Part shown: one piece after another, positions 33,324 through 36,703 of the stretch
How positions within the stretch are numbered: position 1 is the first letter of the stretch
How the letters are laid out: each line of letters begins with the position of its first letter
NCBI GenBank assembly: GCA_015488975.1
Contig: WFMT01000186.1
Coordinates: forward strand, 1 to 36,703
Direction: 5' to 3'
DNA length: 36,703 bases
From: Campylobacteraceae bacterium
Lineage (GTDB): Bacteria; Campylobacterota; Campylobacteria; Campylobacterales; JALSKU01
The notes under the pieces: model-generated
What the model saw: the letters and a program-made list of their open reading frames with translations, nothing else
The model's database searches: none
Told to the model about the DNA's origin: nothing
Translations under genes and position numbers: made by a program

Positions 33324-33881
33324 TCAACAAAAATCAACTAATAATCCCTCTTTTAACTGATTGTACGCATCATCTCCTTGAAGTATTTTTACAATCTCCA
33401 AAGCAAAACAAATAGCAGTACCGGGACCTCTTGAAGTTATAATATTACCATCTTTTACAACTTTTTGAGTATCGATATACCCTTCAACTCCCGTATGACT
33501 TTCAAAACCGGGATAGTTTGTATGTTTTTTCCCCTCAAGGACACCTGCTTCTTTTAATGCCCAAGGTGCTGCACAAATAGCACCAATTGGTTTATTTTTA
33601 TCTGAGAGTTCTTTAATGATACTTTTTACTTTCTTACTTTTAGCCAAGTATTCAGCTCCGGGTAAACCTCCCGGTAAAACTATCATATCAAGCTTTTTTA
33701 CATCAACTTCATCAAGCACAGTATGAGCTATAAATTTCATACCGGTATTTGCACCCTCAACTTCTCTTTTTTCAAGTCCTGCAACAATAACATCAACCCC
33801 GCCTCTGCTTAAAACATCGATAATGCTCATAGCCTCAATCTCTTCAAATCCATTTGCCAACGGAACTAATACCTTTGCCAT
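33324..33881 (-). CDS. DJ-1/PfpI family protein
   Basis: This 185-residue protein has the DJ-1 flavodoxin-like fold: MAKVLVPLANGFEEIEAMSIIDVLSRGG at the N-terminus with the conserved Glu, and a nucleophile elbow IGAICAAPWAL with the reactive Cys near residue 103. A late TSRGPGTAICFALEIV helix follows. The pattern resembles YajL/ThiJ more than the hexameric proteases. Proposed activities are protection from oxidative or glyoxal damage; the exact role is unsettled in the literature. AAGGAGAG precedes the ATG. It is last in the RND-efp unit. Confidence 0.9.
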   Translation of the reverse strand: MAKVLVPLANGFEEIEAMSIIDVLSRGGVDVIVAGLEKREVEGANTGMKFIAHTVLDEVDVKKLDMIVLPGGLPGAEYLAKSKKVKSIIKELSDKNKPIGAICAAPWALKEAGVLEGKKHTNYPGFESHTGVEGYIDTQKVVKDGNIITSRGPGTAICFALEIVKILQGDDAYNQLKEGLLVDFC

Positions 33882-33913
33882 GGTCTCTCCTTTTAGTGAT
33901 TTTATGCTTTTGC

Positions 33914-34486
33914 TTATTTTTTGTCCTCAACTCTACTTAGATACTCTCCCTTTGCAGTATCTACTCTTATGGTATCACCCTCAAGTATATGATATGGTAT
34001 TTGTACTACCGCACCGCTTTCAAGAGTAGCCGGCTTCTTACCGCCTTGTGAATCACCTTTGAAATTTGGTGGAGTTTGTACTATCTTAAGCTCAACCACT
34101 GAAGCTACTTCAACACCGATGGCACTTCCATTGTAAAAAAGTATATCTACATTCATTCCATCAATCAACCATTGATTTGCATCGCCTACTTGATCTTCAC
34201 TTAATGCAATCTGCTCATAAGTAGTCGTATCCATAAAATGCAACATTTCTCCATCATTATAAAGATATTGCATTGTCTTATCTTCAAGGTCAGGTGATTT
34301 ACATTTATCCCCGGCATGAAATGTTTTATCAATTACTTTGCCATTAACAAAAGATTTCATTTTTACTCTTACAAATGCCGCCCCTTTTCCAGGCTTTACA
34401 TGTTGATAATCTACTATTTTATATGGTACATTGTTTAATTCTATTTTCAAACCTTTTCTTAAATCACCCATTGAATATGTTGCCAT
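33914..34486 (-). CDS. efp: Translation elongation factor P
   Basis: This 190-residue factor relieves ribosome stalling at polyproline stretches. It has a KOW-like N-terminal domain with the conserved loop HVKPGKGAAF carrying Lys34, the residue that is modified by EpmA in many bacteria. Two OB domains follow, ending with the signature VVQIPYHILEGDTIRVDTAKGEYLSRV. The length is normal (about 188). The AGGAG ribosome binding site overlaps the stop codon of the preceding RND gene, so the two are co-transcribed. Confidence 0.97.
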   Translation of the reverse strand: MATYSMGDLRKGLKIELNNVPYKIVDYQHVKPGKGAAFVRVKMKSFVNGKVIDKTFHAGDKCKSPDLEDKTMQYLYNDGEMLHFMDTTTYEQIALSEDQVGDANQWLIDGMNVDILFYNGSAIGVEVASVVELKIVQTPPNFKGDSQGGKKPATLESGAVVQIPYHILEGDTIRVDTAKGEYLSRVEDKK

Positions 34487-34494
34487 TTTTTCTC

Positions 34495-36168
34495 CTAAAT
34501 TGCTTTTGTATTATCCATTAAAATCGGAACAAATATTAACGATACTATAACTGCGGCAATAGTACCAAATATAAGAGCAACCCCTAAGCCACCAAATATT
34601 GGATCACCTGCAAGTAAAATACTCGCCAATATTATCGCTGCTGCTGTTAACATGATAGGCTTTGCTCTTGTTGCCGCAGCAACTGCTATAGCTTCTCTTT
34701 TTTCGATACCTTTTTTCATCAATGATTTTGCAAAATCTATCAGTAAAAGTGAATTTCTCGAACTTATACCCATAAGAGCAATAAATCCTATCAATGAAGT
34801 TGCCGTGAGATAAAATGTATCTCTGGTAAAAAGATTCATTACCCAGTGGCCAAAAATTACACCTATGATAGATAAAAAACTACCAAATAAAATTATACCA
34901 CTTATTCTAAAACTTTCATAGTAAACAACCAATAATAAAAATATCAAAACAAGTGCAGCTATAAATGCAAGTCCTAAATCTCTAAAAGTATCAAGCGTAA
35001 CTTTCATTTCTCCATTCCAAACCAAATCAAATTTTTCACCTGTTTTTTTATTTGTCAAATGCAAATCAAACATATGTGTAAAATTAGCAATACTCTCCTT
35101 TTTAATATAATAATCTTTAGAAAATTCTTTGATTATTTTATCTCTTGCATCAATCAAAGGATAAACTTGTGAAACTTCGTCAGTCTCAGCAGTAATATTT
35201 GTCATCCTTCTTAAATCTTTTTGCATTATACTAGGTTTACTTTTTACCTCTTTTATAGAAACTACTTCACTAAGAGGTATCATCATGCCTCTTTTATTCA
35301 TAAGTTTCAATGAACTCAGCTTTGCAAGCAATTCATTTTTACTAAATTTTTTAAGTTTCTTTGTCTTTCCGCTTAAAACTTCAAAAAGAGGGATCTGGTC
35401 AGGTGTGTCAGGGCTATTTTTAACTGTAACTTCTACACCTTGAAAAGCAAGATAGAGTATTTTATTTATCTGCTCTATTGACAAACCGGATCTTAAAACT
35501 TTATTTTTATTTATGATTATACTAAATCTGTTATAAATATCATCTTCCATGATATCAACATCGACCAATCCTTTTGTGCTTTTCAATACTTTGGCTATTC
35601 TTTTTGCCATTTTTCTATCATCATGTATATTATGATTGTAAAGCTCAACAACTATGGAGGCAAGAGTAGGGGGACCAGCTGGCATCTGAATCATTTTGAT
35701 ATGAGTACCCGGTATGAGGTTTTGACATTTTTTTTGTATAACCGGCCTTAATCTATGAACCATGTCATAAGATTTTTCCTCTCTTTTATGTTTATCAGTT
35801 AGGTTAATAACCATCTCTGCAACATTTTCACCTCTTTTGAAAGCTGAACCTTTCACAAGTCCGGCATAATTAAGTGGTGCACCCTGACCTAAATAAACTT
35901 CCATATTCGTAATATATTTTTCATGTCTCAAAATACCAGTTACGCATTGTGTTATACTTTTAGTCTGTTCTACTGAACTTCCAGTTGGTGTATTTACATA
36001 TATAGAGTAAGTGTTTGCACTTTTTCCAGGTAGCATTTTTGCTAAAACCATTTTAGTAGGAAGCATCATAATAGTCCCTATCAATGAGGCAAAAATCAAT
36101 ACAAATACAATAGTTTTTTTAATCTTGCTACTAAGTATGGAATAAATTAATTTTTCAAATAATTTCAT
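34495..36168 (-). CDS. RND efflux permease, C-terminal half as a separate protein
   Basis: This 557-residue protein corresponds to the second half of an AcrB/CusA-like permease. It has an amphipathic start (MKLFEKLIYSILSS), then TM7 (about 19-36), a large periplasmic porter/docking domain (about 40-390, with MPAGPPTLASIVVEL), and TM8-TM12 (about 395-550, including GFIALMGISSRNSLLLIDFAK and TRAKPIMLTAAAIIL). It starts at an ATG overlapping the stop of the N-terminal half (ATGA), with GGAG seven bases upstream. This supports a deliberately separate gene rather than a wreck. No stop or frameshift is seen inside. Confidence 0.85.
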   Translation of the reverse strand: MKLFEKLIYSILSSKIKKTIVFVLIFASLIGTIMMLPTKMVLAKMLPGKSANTYSIYVNTPTGSSVEQTKSITQCVTGILRHEKYITNMEVYLGQGAPLNYAGLVKGSAFKRGENVAEMVINLTDKHKREEKSYDMVHRLRPVIQKKCQNLIPGTHIKMIQMPAGPPTLASIVVELYNHNIHDDRKMAKRIAKVLKSTKGLVDVDIMEDDIYNRFSIIINKNKVLRSGLSIEQINKILYLAFQGVEVTVKNSPDTPDQIPLFEVLSGKTKKLKKFSKNELLAKLSSLKLMNKRGMMIPLSEVVSIKEVKSKPSIMQKDLRRMTNITAETDEVSQVYPLIDARDKIIKEFSKDYYIKKESIANFTHMFDLHLTNKKTGEKFDLVWNGEMKVTLDTFRDLGLAFIAALVLIFLLLVVYYESFRISGIILFGSFLSIIGVIFGHWVMNLFTRDTFYLTATSLIGFIALMGISSRNSLLLIDFAKSLMKKGIEKREAIAVAAATRAKPIMLTAAAIILASILLAGDPIFGGLGVALIFGTIAAVIVSLIFVPILMDNTKAI

Positions 36169-36703
36169 TGTTTGTCTCCATTTTCACTTTGATTTTTATC
36201 AAAATGATGGTGGTGATGATGCAACTTTGGCTTTTTAAGCAGCAATCTTGAAAGGTATGGGGTAAAAATATATGCAATAACTAAAGAAGCCACTAAAGCA
36301 ACAGGTACATTTTGGGGTATCGGCTTCATAAACTGTCCCATCATTTGACCAACAAAAGCCATTGGAATCATTGTTAAAATGATAGCAAATGTTGCAATAT
36401 TTGTAGGAGGACCTATCTCATCTGTAGCTTCAATTAAAATTTCATCCAAATCTTTATCGACTGAGTCATGTGAGTGCAAATGTCTATGAATATTTTCTAT
36501 AACTATAATAGCTGCATCTACCAATAAGCCTAGACTTAACAAAAAGGCAAATAGAGTTATTCTGTTAATTGTCTGACCTGTTAGGTAAGCAATAAACAAG
36601 GTAATAGCAAAAATAGCCGGAACCGTAAAAGTAACAATTATCGACTCTCTCCATCCAAGTACAAATATAAGAAGAACTGCTATAATCACGATAGAAATCA
36701 AAA
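36165..36703 (-). CDS. RND efflux permease, N-terminal half (5' end outside window)
   Basis: Only the last 179 or so codons are visible, covering TM2 to TM6 of an RND permease: IVIIAVLLIFVLGWRESIIV, LLSLGLLVDAAIIVIENIHRHL (TM4) and IATFAIILTMIPMAFVGQMMG. The TM4 motif has a single Asp (VDAA) where drug-type AcrB has two, as in the heavy-metal CusA group. The protein ends just after TM6 with a cytoplasmic tail containing six histidines (36204-36221) and a polar end. It overlaps the C-terminal-half gene by four bases. The substrate is unknown. Confidence 0.83.
   Translation of the reverse strand, partial: LISIVIIAVLLIFVLGWRESIIVTFTVPAIFAITLFIAYLTGQTINRITLFAFLLSLGLLVDAAIIVIENIHRHLHSHDSVDKDLDEILIEATDEIGPPTNIATFAIILTMIPMAFVGQMMGQFMKPIPQNVPVALVASLVIAYIFTPYLSRLLLKKPKLHHHHHHFDKNQSENGDKQ

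Overview
The window is a gene-dense, AT-rich stretch of a Campylobacterota (Epsilonproteobacteria) chromosome, with no intergenic gap above about 200 bases. The lineage call rests on a FlgS-type flagellar sensor kinase, a Csd3/Pgp3-type M23 peptidase, the fliL-acpS pair, an NG-only FtsY, a Cj1585c-like D-lactate dehydrogenase fusion, RNase Y, and strong TATAAT -10 boxes without recognisable -35 boxes. A sulfur-respiring relative such as Sulfurimonas or Sulfurovum would fit, but the genus cannot be fixed from sequence alone.

Layout. Positions 1-1183: an 86-bp tandem repeat ending at the first codons of a gene that runs off the left edge, a PhnD-like periplasmic binding protein on the minus strand, and a divergent control region. 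1184-6510: a three-gene molybdoenzyme operon in the order B-C-A (four-cluster Fe-S subunit, NrfD-type membrane subunit, Tat-exported catalytic subunit) resembling tetrathionate reductase TtrBCA. 6582-7470: two paralogous small exported proteins ending in Gly-Cys, followed by a small c-type cytochrome. 7478-9605 (minus): rny and 5-formyl-THF cyclo-ligase. 9678-12479: a TlpA-like thiol-disulfide lipoprotein, ftsY and radA. 12606-13849: an acidic unknown protein, fliL and acpS. 13850-19285 (minus): csd3-like peptidase, midA-like methyltransferase, a TolC-family protein, argD and upp. 19405-21627: uracil permease and an AEC transporter. 21658-23686: a TauE/SafE permease and a divergent HxlR regulator/nitroreductase pair. 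23790-26633 (minus): D-lactate dehydrogenase. 26844-27860: flgS. 27982-36703 (minus): dnaE, rmuC, a DJ-1/PfpI protein, efp and an RND efflux permease encoded as two half genes.

How it fits together. The left end looks like anaerobic sulfur-compound respiration. The PhnD-like protein faces the ttrBCA-like operon, and the tetrathionate sensor kinase TtrS uses a PhnD-like periplasmic domain, so the free-standing protein may supply sensing or capture of the substrate. The middle is housekeeping: protein targeting, DNA repair, flagella, cell shape, and pyrimidine salvage by the divergent upp/uraA pair. The HxlR/nitroreductase pair shares a promoter region with two clear inverted repeats.

Structures beyond ordinary genes. 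(1) A non-coding repeat carries an 11-bp hairpin directly followed by the Shine-Dalgarno sequence of the next gene. It occurs before midA, before rmuC, and twice in tandem before the gene at the left edge. (2) A MITE-like element of about 118 bp with CTGAC termini occurs twice; one copy supplies the stop codon of flgS, and a possible internally deleted remnant lies before ttrB. (3) The RND permease is split exactly between its two halves by an ATGA overlap with its own ribosome binding site. (4) A 14-codon leader ORF overlaps the flgS start. No tRNA, rRNA, CRISPR array or transposase gene was seen.
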